A stretch of DNA of 64,000 nt, from contig SCHM01000004.1 in assembly GCA_004123355.1 (NCBI GenBank), forward strand, positions 868,001 through 932,000. The letters are read 5' to 3'. Within the stretch, counting starts at the first letter, position 1. Every line of letters begins with the position of its first letter. The notes below the pieces were generated by a model. It did no database searches, was not told the DNA's origin, and worked only from the letters and a program-made list of their open reading frames with translations. Of this stretch, positions 12,097 to 25,500 are shown piece after piece. The position numbers and the translations under genes were made by a program. Source of the DNA: Amphirosellinia nigrospora. Taxonomy: Eukaryota > Ascomycota > Sordariomycetes > Xylariales > Xylariaceae.

Positions 12097-12438
12097 ATGT
12101 CACCGATTCAGACTGTGTCTGTTCAGCCCTCTGCTCAGCCCTCTGCTCAGCCCTCTGTTCAGACCTCTCCAGCCCTTCCCCCGGCCTTGTGCCGGTCCAT
12201 TTCAAATGCTATGAGTTACATTCGTTCTGTTGAAGAGGAGGAGACAAGTCACATCGAAAATCGCCTTGAACGATTACGCCGACAGCTCACATATAGGCTG
12301 GACCTCTCTGCCGAACAACAAGCCATTTTTGATGCTACGTTCGAACCGGTTGCAACTCATCTACATGAAGAGAGGATTGAGCATGATCGAGATATCAAAA
12401 CAGTCTGTGAAGAAGTGGATTCTCTCGTTCTCAACTGA
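12097..12438 (+). CDS. Small orphan protein, possible coiled coil
   Basis: Predicted 113 aa from the first in-frame ATG (MSPIQTVSV...). The frame is open further upstream to 11893 but only with non-ATG codons, so the start is uncertain and an upstream exon is possible. The N-terminal part contains three near-identical QPS(A/V)Q repeats (tandem TCTGCTCAGCCC at 12128-12165). The C-terminal ~75 residues are charged, with a heptad-like ENRLERLRRQLTYRLDLSAE and acidic/basic helices ending VCEEVDSLVLN. I recognise no family. The composition looks coding, but without homology it could be spurious. Confidence 0.4.
   Translation: MSPIQTVSVQPSAQPSAQPSVQTSPALPPALCRSISNAMSYIRSVEEEETSHIENRLERLRRQLTYRLDLSAEQQAIFDATFEPVATHLHEERIEHDRDIKTVCEEVDSLVLN
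12128..12165. repeat. Short tandem repeat, 12-bp unit CAGCCCTCTGCT, about 3 copies
   Basis: In-frame tandem repeat inside the orphan reading frame, encoding repeated Q-P-S-A/V. The third copy differs by one base. Confidence 0.7.
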
Positions 12439-13252
12439 TGTTACGGTTCGGACCACCTCTGAGATCTATGGAATGAACTATTCGGGAAACTCCTCCCTTT
12501 CCCCCCCAATCACTTCTGTGATTTTCAAATAGAAAAGGTATGATCACCAAAATCAGAGAATGAGAAGTGTGGAAAATGTGTGTTAGAGAAGATGGAGGAT
12601 CCTCTACCCTGCATGTGGGCGAGATGCTATGTATACTACAATTACACCCATTTAGTAAGGGAAGGTGGTACACACCTCACCATGACATAATGTATTTTAG
12701 GGCCACTGATGGGGTAAGTGCATCCTGCCCCCCAGCTGTACTAAGTACTCAGATCGGATTCTCGGACATTTTTTTAAATCTATATAGGTATCTATATATG
12801 TAGACTTTAGTAATAATACGTTAAGCCTTGCTTATACAATTGCTAACGTAGAGTTATATGCTGTGTATAGATGGTTATTCGTGGGGTAAACGCTTCTAAA
12901 TGTGGCTAGTTTGACGAGTGGTTATCAAAACGTGACGTCCGAGAATCCAACCTGCAAAGCACTTCGTTTCGTTTTCGATACATTGAAATCAGACTTAAGG
13001 TAACCTAACCTCATTATGGCTGCCTCATACTCTCACACTAGACAATACTATACAGTGTCTCTCGGTAGCTATGCAGTGGCCATGCAGAGCCTCATCTTCT
13101 CACGAGTTATCTTGCGTTAGTTTAATGCGAGGTTATCCTTGTCATTCATCTAATTAAACTCTCTCTGGTGTGCAGTACTAGTTACCCGACATAATCCGAT
13201 ATATTTGATATCGTTGATCACATTTTGATAATACAACTGACTATTATTTGAC
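12439..13252. other. Intergenic, convergent 3' flanks
   Basis: About 800 bp, AT-rich, with TATATAGGTATCTATATATG near 12781-12800. No supported gene. Confidence 0.5.
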
Positions 13253-14775
13253 TTAACCCGTCCACCCATCCACCGCTGGATTCCAAAATACACCATGGGG
13301 ATCCCATTGCTGTTTTTGCTTCCGCATCGTCGTTATCTTCTCTGGTGTGAGGATTTCGGTCATATCCGTCTCAACTCTAGCGTTCCCGGCTAGAACTGCG
13401 TTCGGCGTCCCGCCGGTAGAGTCCTCGCGGCGCACAATCTCGAGGATGTCTCGTCCGTACTGTCGACCGGCCTCCAGGTACTCATCTGCGAGATTCCACG
13501 GCACAGTCTGTACCATAAAATTACGATCGCGGTGGCACATCCAGCTCTCCTGACCTTTGCTCATCCGCATCAGCGCATCCGCATGCATGGGATGTAGCAC
13601 CGTCATACAACGCGCGATGTTTGGTCCGTATGCATCAACAAACTCAGCAAACCTGTCCGCTGCACGTAACAGTGTTGCGCCGGACAGCTCTTTTACGAGA
13701 CAATTATAGCAATCCATATTAGCCCCCTTTGTCATCATTGCATCACGTTGCATGTTCATCGTCGTCAAGTCGGACGATCCTGGCTTGACCATGATGGCCC
13801 TCTCCGCAATAGCAGGGTCATTCCAGGGCGCGAACGCTTTATCTGCATCCGCCTGCGGTCCGGGGTAGGATCCTTGTGCGATGATAATAGGTTGCCCAGC
13901 ATTCGGCGTTCCAGGTGGCGCGGCCGTCAGCACGAAGCCGGCCGTCACAGGGGCGGAAGCTCGCGAAACCACATCCCACAGCTTGGCTGCCGCATCGAAG
14001 TTGTCCCGTGAAAACATAGCCATGATCTCGGGAATCTTCGAATTGTCAGCAAGACCGAGCTCCGCCGTGGGGTAAATTCGCATGGTCATCGAGAGGACCA
14101 CTCCGAAACCCGCACCAGCACCTTTGAGCTGGTGGAAAAGCTCTTTCTCTGGTCCTGTTGATGTCTCTGAAACCTCGATAATATCGCCGGCGCCAGTAAC
14201 TAGTTTTGCGCTGATGAGGTTGTCGCACGTGTGGCCCTTCGTTCCTTGAAACAAGTTGATGCCACCTCCGAGAATATTGCCTACCAGACCGACAGCGCCA
14301 AGATTAGGCCAACCTGAAGTTATGTTAAAAGACTATTCCAGACTCGCTAATCCATAGCCAGTAGTGTTGGTGAGGTGAGCGTACCTGTGTAGAATCCCTT
14401 CTCTGTCACAGCAGGCTGAAGGTCCTTCGTCAGGGTGCCTCCTCCAAACGTCACAGTTCGTGACCCGGTGTCGACATCTACGGAGCAAAACTTTCCCATG
14501 TCCAGATAGAGCGTCTTGTTGTTTGTGATGACAAGCCCACCGCAACCTCCGCATTGTGGTAAGACCTTCAACCCGTTCGCAGCTGCATACCGCACTGCTG
14601 CTACGACATCCTCTTCAGTTGATGGCACAACTGTCGCGGCAGGGAGCGTCGATGACCCCATCGTCATCCACCGCCGACTTAAAAAAGAGTCCACAGTGTC
14701 ATTCTCGCCTGGGATTGAGACTTCACAGGTGGATGGAAGAGCGGACTGAATACGTGATGCTGTGAATGCCGCCAT
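13253..14775 (-). CDS. FAD-linked oxidoreductase, berberine-bridge-enzyme-like
   Basis: FAD_binding_4 (PF01565) plus C-terminal BBE-type (PF08031) oxidase of the VAO superfamily; such fungal enzymes oxidise sugars, alcohols or secondary metabolites. ATG at 14775; exon 1 14775-14385, 71-nt intron (GTACGC...CTTCAG), exon 2 14313-13253, intact at 483 aa. FAD domain: PAATVVPSTEEDVVAAVRYA, LPQCGGCGGLVI, FGGGTLTKDL, GLVGNILGGGINLFQGTKGH. C-terminus QWDPHGVFWNPAVDGW is the BBE tail. No signal peptide, so probably intracellular. The usual flavin-linking His of the GGxHG-type motif is Cys here (CGGCGG), so FAD is probably bound without the 8-alpha-histidyl bond. Neighbours give no pathway; substrate unknown. 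Confidence 0.88.
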
Positions 14776-15679
14776 TCTTTTCTATCAGGACCTCTTCGCT
14801 TGTGTACTGGGTAGGACAAAACCTGATGTATAGATATTTCATGAATAGCTGCTTTAGAGTGCAAAACCCTCGGACTTTATGTCAAGTAGTTGTTAGACAT
14901 ATACCAAAGACTTTTTTCATCTCATATAGCAACGATTTGGTGAGCTTCACCTTCTTTCTCTCTGACCGCTTTCCAGGAAATATAGCGGGGTGGCCTGATT
15001 CATGTGCGTGGGTCACAACATACTTCTCTCAACCTCCCACATAGTCGCTAGTGCTTACAAATATCATTTACATGTTAAAGCTCTTGCAAATGTGATGATC
15101 ATTTTAAATAATGGAAAACTTGACCCTCGAATAGAGCCACATAGTTAACGTTAGGCACAGAGAAAATGGCCGTGTTTGTAAGGTATTGTTTAGTAGTTTA
15201 GGACCGTTGGTAGTAGCTGACCAAGCTTAAAAATGAATTGTGGTTCCATTATACGTACTTACCTATTAGACATATTGTTATAACATTGTGGCCCTCGTAC
15301 GAAGGCCTGCTTACATCTAGCTACCTATGCATTTCTTAACCCGGAATAACTATACGAAAACGAGAGGCGAAGCAAATAGAAGTGAGACTATGGATGTATA
15401 TAGGCCAGAGATCTCCCGCTCAGAGAAGCGAAGGGATAATAATTTTTTTACTCTCTTAATTCCCGGAAAGATTATCACAATCGGATCCGTGTAGCGGAAA
15501 TACTTTCAAGACCATAGCTGTTCCTTAACCCGGGGTTCTATTTTTATAATCGCAGCTCGTTATTTTATATGTAGAACACAATCACAGATCAAGTAGTACC
15601 TACCATCCAGGAGATTGGTTCGATCTAGAGAATCCGTTTCCAGTTATGCAATAAGAGCGTGTTGTTAGACGGCCTATAT
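14776..15679. other. Intergenic: oxidase promoter and dehydrogenase 3' flank
   Basis: About 900 bp, AT-rich, no supported gene or repeat. Confidence 0.5.
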
Positions 15680-16918
15680 TTAAAGCACATCATCGTCTTC
15701 AAAGAAACGGTAGATGCTACGAGAATCCTTCCCACGAGTTCGCTCGTCCTTGAGAGCTTTATCATAGATGGCGATTACACGGTCACTTAGGATCGACTGT
15801 GCACCGACCTGCTCCCCCAATGCCACTGCCATATCCAGGACCCCTTTACAAAGCTCGACGCTGAACCCACCCACAAAATCTTTCTCGCTGGCGGCCCCCG
15901 GAGTCACACCCTTGACCGGGTTTTGATCAGAGCTGTTGTAACATCGCCCACTGCTGACGTTGATGACGTCCGCCAGCTTCTTGGGATCGAGCCCGTATTT
16001 GACGCCCATGTTCATGGCCTCGCAAACGCCGACCGTGCAGACGGAGCTCAGATAATTGTTTATCTGCTTGGTGGCCAGCCCGGCGCCCGGCGGTCCGCAG
16101 TGGAAGATGTTCTTGCCCATCATTCGGAGAACGGGTTCTGCCCGTTCCCAGTCCTCCTCATTGCCTCCAACCATGAGTGCTAGTGTCCCGGAATTTGCGC
16201 CATTGGGACCGCCGCTGACGGGCGCGTCGATGAATGTCCCAAGCTTGGATTCTGCCACTAGTTTACCAATCTCGACACTCGTTGACGCTTCAATTGTGGA
16301 GCAGTCTATGAAGTGGATGGGTGTTTCCCGAGGAGCAGCTGATAACAACCCCGTCTCCTTATTCGTAAAAACTACAAGACTCGGGGTTAGTGACCGGTAA
16401 TTGTTTAGGACGCCGAAAGGCGCGTAACCCTTGCCCTGGTGAGAACACTTAAGCTCTCGAATAGCCGGTCCGAAAGATGTATGGCCACAAAAAAGATGGA
16501 ACTGAGTCACCTACCGTCACGCACATGTTGACCTTTAGGGAGCATCGTGATGACAACATCCTACAAATGAAACATAGTCAGCACTATAGTTTAGTACGGT
16601 TGGAAGACTGCCGAGTATCAGTAACTCGGCGGCCGCGGAATATCGAGACGGTTGTCACACCGCGCGGGGTTGCCAGTCTTCGAGCCATCAACTTACTGAT
16701 TGCTCGGCTACCTCTCTAGGACTGTTTGCAACTGTAACAATGCCTTTGCTTTCAACTTCTTGAACGAATTGGTTCCTGCGACTCTCAGATATCTCGCATA
16801 TCACCATCTTGGCTTCCTTCGGGGTCTTCTGCCTCAAGTTCATGGCCATCCCCCATCCCATCACGCCAATTCCTATGATGAAACCATATCGTATATCGGG
16901 GTCAGTGGCAATAGACAT
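15680..16918 (-). CDS. 3-hydroxyisobutyrate dehydrogenase family enzyme
   Basis: NAD(P)-dependent beta-hydroxyacid dehydrogenase, related to the enzyme oxidising 3-hydroxyisobutyrate in valine catabolism. ATG at 16918. Exons 16918-16697, 16560-16515 and 16371-15680 with introns of 136 and 143 nt; the 46-nt middle exon (DVVITMLPKGQHVRD) is easily missed. Joined length is 320 codons, intact. Rossmann motif GIGVMGWGMAMNLR near residue 17, substrate loop FIDAPVSGGPNGANSGTLAL, and catalytic-Lys block GAGLATKQINNYL, then GVKYGLDPKKLADVINVSSG and the C-terminal GKDSRSIYRFF. No clear mitochondrial presequence is seen. The family call is strong; the exact substrate is less so. Confidence 0.92.
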
Positions 16919-19563
16919 CTTCTTGGACGGGCTGTCCTCTCGTTCGGAGATTGTCGAGCGATCAGTCGTATTTGGCAGCTTCCAGATTTTGTTAGGAGTA
17001 AGTACGACCCGACGCTCGTCTTATTTACGAGCAGACGTGTGACGTTGTTTTCAAAGAACGACTACGATCTTATTGGAGACAACTCCAACGCCCCCAATTT
17101 CGACCGACTCCAAGAGCCAAAAGCTCGGCCGCCATCGAGAGCAGCGTGTTACCCTGAGGTCCCCCGCCCGGTCGGGATTCGGGGTTTGTTTAGGCTATAT
17201 GTCTTCACTCACAGAATACTCTATCGACATTGTCGCTGGGTGTTTTTCTTGAACTTTACCTAATATCAGATAGTATTGATATCAAAGAACCCTTAGAAAC
17301 TGGTGCATTAAGACTTGCTTGAGCTCGACGATAGTCTCCAGGTCACCTACATCGGTTTAGAGCGGCGACGTAAGCATGCAACATAAATATGAATTCAGCT
17401 GGGGCGACTGGGTTTCCATAGATTTGTTTGTTAGTTATTTGTACTTTTGGCTAACAAAAATAATGTATTAGAGTCCCATCTCGATATTCCTCGGGCTAGT
17501 TCGTAGTCAATCAGTCGTGCCCCTTCACTTAGGGATGCTAGTTGTGCCTGTTTACGTCAGCTAGATACAGGAGCGGTTGCAATACCGAAGCATATCAAAT
17601 AACCCAAGATGCCTAGATGAAATCTTATTGGTTTCGTACACGCTGATCTCTTCGAGTTTATAAAACCCAATAGTTATGATTGTCTGGTTGCGGATAAAGT
17701 TGTGCTCTCATAGGGTAGCCTCTCCCGTTAGGGAGACTTAAGCAGCTTGGTTGACCTTTTGATTCAAATACACACACTCGCCTAGTGATTTGTCTTAGAA
17801 CTAAAATTAAACTAAGGTGACCCAGAGATGCTAGGCTTACAACTAGCAAAACAAAAAACAAAAACCACATAGCATATATGTGTACCTAGGTATATATGAA
17901 TGAATAATGAAAGCAATCATTGTAGACTGAGCGATTTAAGATGAGCCGGTAGATTGAAGCTAAGGGTGTTGTTTGTGGTGTTAATGGTTCCATGTTGAGT
18001 TCGAACTCCGCGAGCTACTCAGCGAAGGATCAGCTGAAATGTAGGCCAGGACTTCGTCTAGGCGTACGTAGTAGTACACTATCGGGTGACGCCACGCTAA
18101 TCGCTGATGGCGGATATTAACAGGTCAGAAAGTAGATCATACTTATAACCCTTGCATGAAGCAAATAGAAATTGGGAGGGCTTCGATCGAGGCAAACCAT
18201 AAATGCCTAGGCCTGCCTAGGCACTTAATCAATGCTCTACTTTGATGATAGGTCCTACCTAGATAGGGAGTCGTCCCTACGACCAAAGTAGTTCAAGTAC
18301 TAGAGTCGATGATGTTTAAGGGATGCATGCATAAGAAGTAATTTGTGTAAATTGTATGGTAAATTGTAACTCTAGGTACCGACAATGGATTTTGAAACTT
18401 GTTATACAGTCGAGGCACACAAGCACCTACTTAGGCATTCGTGCTGAATAAGAAGGGTATCCTCAGTTGCTTTTGTTTTTGTTTACTCCGTAGCCAATCG
18501 CTCGGGTATTAATAGAAACCCCACCAGTTGGCGTTACCTATCCACATCCCGCTCAAGAATAGGTAAGTACCAACCTAGCCCTACCAACCTGTCCTTGGCA
18601 CAACCGGTACCGAGTTCAAGGTACAACTTACCCGCTAAGCATGACACGTGTAAGCGCCCTGTTTAAGAGTAAGGTACATGAGATACACGACGAAGAACGG
18701 TAGTACACTAATTTACCCCACTGTGACATTGTTGTTTAGGGGATCAATCTCTCACTGCATTCCAGCCAATCGATTGGCTGGCGCCCCTTTGAGGCTAGTA
18801 CTGTAGGTACTTAGGTACACTTACTTCCGCTTCAGTAACCCCACGCCACTCACCACCTGCAACCCTGCGACCCTGCCTGACCTACAAGTACCTGACCTGC
18901 CTGACTGGCCCATGCTCGTTGCTCATTGAAGCACCTGATGCAAGGTAAGGAAAGGCAACTTGATTGTTTTCGTTTTCGTTCCGGGGAACATCAACAAACC
19001 ATGTTATTTGCTTGCTTGCCTCTTCACCTGCGGCCACTCTTAGCTGTTGCTTGTCTGCATTGACCTCCCCTGTCCTTCTTTTTATGTTCACCTTCTCTGC
19101 ATCTCTGCATCTCTGCATATGCACCCAGCTTGTCACATTCATGCAGGTTGGGACAGCTAGCTTATCGCCCTTCTCCAGCTTTGCCATCCTTTCTTTCTCC
19201 TGAAGCACAAGCTACGCCTAATCGATTGCTTCGTCCGTCCATTTCACGAACACTCCTTTCACCTGCCTGAACCACTCTCGGCCTGAATAGATTCGATATC
19301 AGTTGCCTGTGATACTTCTGAGAATCTAGGCACCATAGCCCACGAGACAGGGCCGGAAGCTGCTTCGCAACGTGGATCGTTGTGTGCCTGTGCGCTCTTT
19401 GACTTTCGCTACTTACGACCCGCCTGAATTTTGTGCTTGACGACGGCCCAGACTTCCCATCGCCGGTGTCCTGCCCCCGCCGGCCATCTGTATAGTGGGC
19501 CGCTTAGCCTATATCGCAAAACGAACCCGATAACGTATAACGAAGTGACGACCTAATACCAAG
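16919..19563. other. Intergenic: divergent upstream regions of the dehydrogenase and kinase genes
   Basis: About 2.6 kb. Long pyrimidine-rich tracts near 19000-19260 fit the leader of the + strand kinase and include three tandem copies of CTCTGCAT at about 19096-19118. ACCTAGGT-type palindromes occur at 17884-17891 and CCTAGGC copies near 18206-18221. Reading frames such as 16700-17263 (+) are antisense to the dehydrogenase and lack family features. Confidence 0.5.
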
Positions 19564-21721
<2,158 letters not shown>

Positions 21722-22080
21722 ATTCCGTGAACATAGCGTATCTTTTGTACGAAGCGATTGTATCCAGCATAGACTAAGTAAAACTGCATACCGCCCCGCT
21801 ACTCTACTCTGCTTTAGCAGGAACTCGACAGCATGTGGGATATATGGGAGGCCATTACTACTAGATCATACTCATTGATTTGATTCGCTTTGCATCTGTC
21901 TACCCTGATCACATAGTGATACCTTAGCGTTCAACATACTTGTATTTAATGTCATGTAATACAGCAACTCGTGCTATCGGATGCAGGTTTGCCATGGTAA
22001 CGTCTCTTTGTGGGGTTGTGACAGCAGCATTGCCCCCCCTAAAAGATCATGGGAAAGTATGTTTTCAGAATATTGCCGAT
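21722..22080. other. Intergenic between convergent genes
   Basis: About 360 bp of shared 3' flank; nothing recognisable. Confidence 0.5.
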
Positions 22081-23389
22081 TCACACCACCGACTCCTGTT
22101 CATGTCGCTCATGCTTGTCGCTGTCTCTTCTCACTAGCTGAGCTAGCTCGGCTTTATCTGAAGAGTTCCGACGGACTTTTGTTGGCCAAAAATGTCGAAA
22201 CCGTTGTTGCATAGGAGTTTTGCGGGATTTGAGTTCAGGTTTTGCGAAGGGTATAGTCGTTGGTGAGATTATTGTTTGGTCCTTGGCCTTGCTTTCGCTG
22301 TCATTGTTTTCGTTGTCGATGCACCTAATTGGCGTGTTGACATCTGTATAGGGGCCAGGAATCACCTCCCTTTCCTTCCCCTTGTTGGTCACCCTAGCTT
22401 GCATGCTCCTGCGACTCTCGCTCCCCCTTAGAAAGGGCATCGGATCTCTAGATGGGGGAGAGGCAAGCGACCTCACACTCTCGTTGCTGCGCCGCGAGAG
22501 CGGCGGCGTCCCGACGCTGTCGTCTTCGCGCAGGACTATCTTCTCGGGCGTCTCCCAGGCCAGGCAGGCTTCCCGGAACAGGAGCCGGTGGTGCCGGCAG
22601 TGGTTGTCGTAGATCTCGCGCACGCGGCCCACGTAGTACCAGTACAGCTTCTCGAGCTCGCCGTCCTTCTCCTCGCGCGTCTTCTTGGGCGAGGCCCGGT
22701 GCCGCCGCACGAGCTCGCGCAGGTTCCAGATGTACGTCTCGCGGAGCTGCTCGCGTGTTATGTTGTATTTCTCGATGTCGGTTGTAAGCTGGAGAGGGTG
22801 TTAGGATAGTGTCTGACCACATCTTTAGGCCCTAGTGGATGGCAAGAATGACGATGAGAGTTGTCGAATAAAGAACAACTAACATCGGCGGAACAATATG
22901 CCCTGAGTCGGAGGAGACAGAGGATGGAACAGAGCGAACTCACAAAGTCCCTCCAGTAGCACTGCGAGCACCCACACGGCGAGCTATTATATCTTGAATC
23001 ATGATCGTATGGCGACGTAAGATCGGGCAGAGGAAAGGGATAGGCATCGCCCTCGCTGTGCGGCCTCTCGCCGCGCGAGGGGCCGAAGTAATTGCCCGGA
23101 TGCGACAGAGGACTATGAGGACAGTAGCCCTGGTAGTGGATATGAACACCGACTCCCCTCCTCGACCGGACGGCGGGTCACGCCACGGAGACGGCGGCCC
23201 TCGCAGATGGTTCATGTAACTGGTGGTGTTGAAGGTGCTGTTGGTGGGGTTCGACCTCAGGTCTATGTCCTTACGTCCGTAGTATGCGCGGAGCATCCTC
23301 CTGTGCCGTTCTGCGCTGGTGGCGGCGGTTATGCTGCTCAGAGCGGCCGTCGTGCCGGTGTCGATGACCATGGCTGATGTCTGGGCCAT
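22081..23389 (-). CDS. Uncharacterised protein with CGCSQCYWRDF motif
   Basis: ATG at 23389 (MAQTSAMVIDTG). Exon 1 runs to 22944, a 155-nt intron (GTGAGT...CTCCAG) follows, and exon 2 is 22788-22081. Exon 1 slips frame once near a CCCC run at 23155-23158 (+ strand); after it the frame reads PHSPLSHPGNYFGPSRGERP and DYDHDSRYNSSP-like Tyr-rich sequence, ending CGCSQCYWRDF at the splice. Exon 2 opens LTTDIEKYNITREQLRETYI and continues WNLRELVRRHRASPKKTREE, then YWYYVGRVREIYDNHCRHHR, a helical basic segment, and ends in a low-complexity Ser/Arg/Lys tail. Possibly the Cys/His residues bind metal. I do not recognise a family. Convergent with the kinase gene and divergent from idh1. Confidence 0.65.
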
Positions 23390-24191
23390 CGTTGTTGGAA
23401 TGAATGAAGTATGGTTCGTATGACTGTCTGGATTATAGTATTGTAGAATCTGGTATGATTACTTATGCTCAAGATCACGATGCTAAGACAAGTGCAATTT
23501 TTCGTTTTCAAGGTTTCCTTCTTTTTATTCTTCCCAGTTCCTATATTACCTAAGTAGTTCGAGGAAAACTATATATTGCCTTGTAGTGGATGTGACTTAC
23601 GTCGCAACTCCCTGAAAGGGGATCAAGGTTCTGGTGACTGACTTCATGCATTTGTTCAACTATAAAGTTTCGGATATGCAATCAGACCAGGGGTGTCCTC
23701 ATCCATCTCGCCTGCTGCATGTCTTGAGATTAGTTTAATTTTTCACTCATGTATAGATTGGAGCCTTAAATACCTTAAGAAGTAATGCTGACGACTTGAA
23801 AAAGGAAATAGCATGACATGATAGATGCACTTTGTTGCCATTGAAGAGGTGAATTGTGGCTGTTGTAGGACCGGTCCAACGGGCCAAGCGTTGTGGCTCA
23901 GGCGCTCTCAGGTGCGGCTGGGACAAGTGACAGTACAAAATGACCGAATGTAACGAGGCGGGCGCTTGATGCCTCGGGTGCAAGGTTACCGTTACATATT
24001 AATGGAGCAGGTGCGGAATGTCACGGCTGCCAATGGGCGCCGGCCGAGAATCCACCTCGACTGGCACAAACCAATGTTTTGCGCCATTTGCAGCTTTGCA
24101 TCGCCAAACTTCCTTTCTTTTCCTACAGAGCTAGACTTCGACCACTTCCCTTCGCCCGCCCGTCCTCTGTACTCCTATTGCAGTAGCCACC
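23390..24191. other. Divergent promoter region of the 22-kb orphan and idh1
   Basis: About 800 bp separating two divergent genes. It holds two CCAAT boxes near idh1 and a T-rich leader. No further gene. Confidence 0.5.
24030..24075 (+). promoter_or_regulatory. Two CCAAT boxes upstream of idh1
   Basis: CCAAT at 24030-24034 and 24071-24075, about 160 and 120 bp upstream of the idh1 ATG. The Hap2/3/5 complex is known to activate TCA-cycle genes through such sites. Function inferred only from motif and position. Confidence 0.4.
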
Positions 24192-25500
24192 ATGCTGTCG
24201 CGGAGCTCTGCTAGAACTGCTCAGGTACGTTTGAATTGTGGTCAATTCCCCTCCCCACTGCCCGCTCACCTAGCGCTTTCACATGCTTCCACAGATGCAT
24301 AGTATCTCACCTTTTTTTTCTTACCTTGTAGCGCTTTGCGCGAGCAGCTTCTCGCCAGCAACACCTCCAAAATGCCACGCGATCCTTCGCCACCGTCGAG
24401 AGCGATATCTTCAAGCCCACCAAGTTCGGCAGCAAGTACACTGTCACCCTCATCCCCGGTGATGGTATCGGTGCCGAGGTAGCGGAGAGCGTCAAGACCA
24501 TCTTCAAGGCCGATAGCGTACCCATTGATTGGGAGCAGGTCGATGCCTCTGGCGTCGACAGCGGCGCCCCTGGCAGCGCCGAGGAGGTGTTCCGTGAGTC
24601 TGTCGCTTCGCTTAAGAGGAATAAGCTTGGCTTGAAGGGTATCTTGCACACCCCCATCAGCCGATCCGGCCACCAGAGTTTCAACGTCGCTATGCCAGGA
24701 GCTCGATATCTACGCCTCTGTCTGCCTGATCAAGAACATCCCGGCTACGATACCCGCCACAAGGATGTCGATCTGGTCATCATCCGAGAGAACACCGAGG
24801 GTGAATACAGTGGCCTCGAGCACCAGAGCGTTCCCGGTGTTGTCGAGTCCCTCAAGATCATCACCCGCCTCAAGTCTGAGCGAATCGCCAAGTTCGCCTT
24901 TGCTTTCGCTCTGGCTAACAACCGCAAGAAGGTCACTTGTATTCACAAGGCCAACATCATGAAGCTGGCCGACGGTCTGTTCCGAAGGACGGTTCAGACC
25001 GTTGCTGCTGATTACCCCACCATCGAGGTTAATGACATGATTGTGGACAACGCCAGTATGCAGGCCGTCTCTAAACCCCAGCAGTTCGACGTCATGGTCA
25101 TGCTAACCTGTACGGTGGCATCTGTCCAACATTGGTGCCGCCCTGGTTGGTGGACCTGGTATTGTCCCTGGCTGCAACATGGGACGCGACGTTGCTGTGT
25201 TTGAGCCCGGCTGCCGACACGTCGGTCTGGATATCAAGGGCAAGGACCAGGCCAACCCCACTGCTCTGCTCCTGTCTGGTACCATGCTGCTCCGCCACCT
25301 GGGTCTAGACGACCACGCCAACCGCATCTCCAGAGCTGTCTATGGTGTCATCGCTGATGGGTAAACTTATATCTCCCCGCAGGTTATATTACTCGTTTAC
25401 TAACAAATTATACAGCAAGTACCGCACACGCGACATGGGCGGCGACTCATCCACACACGAGTTCACTCGCGCTATTTTGGATAAGATGGATACCCTATAG
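24192..25500 (+). CDS. idh1: NAD-dependent isocitrate dehydrogenase subunit 1, mitochondrial
   Basis: Regulatory subunit of the TCA-cycle NAD-IDH octamer, oxidising isocitrate to 2-oxoglutarate with Idh2. ATG 24192; exon 1 24192-24224 (MLSRSSARTAQ), intron to 24331, exon 2 24332-25360, intron 25361-25415 (GTAAAC...TACAG), exon 3 25416-25500. The N-terminus is an Arg/Ser/Ala-rich presequence ending about RSFATVESDIFKP. Blocks: TLIPGDGIGAEVAESVK, LHTPISRSGHQSFNVAM, DLVIIRENTEGEYSGLEHQS, KVTCIHKANIMKLADGLF, EVNDMIVDNASMQ, EPGCRHVGLDIKGKDQANPT, RTRDMGGDSSTHEFT. Small indels break the frame near 24695, 24740, 25103 and 25122, each where one or two bases are missing from the conserved sequence; between the first two, about 15 residues are read out of frame. 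Two CCAAT boxes precede it. Confidence 0.93.

Noticed and set aside
13253-16918. Secondary-metabolite gene cluster around the FAD oxidase and dehydrogenase
   Set aside because: No polyketide synthase, NRPS, terpene cyclase, P450 or cluster regulator nearby, and the flanking genes are housekeeping.
16700-17263. 187-codon frame on the + strand
   Set aside because: Antisense to exon 1 of the dehydrogenase for much of its length, with no family features.
18882-19208. 108-codon minus-strand frame
   Set aside because: Lies in the pyrimidine-rich upstream region of the kinase gene; its Lys/Glu content is explained by the C/T-rich opposite strand.
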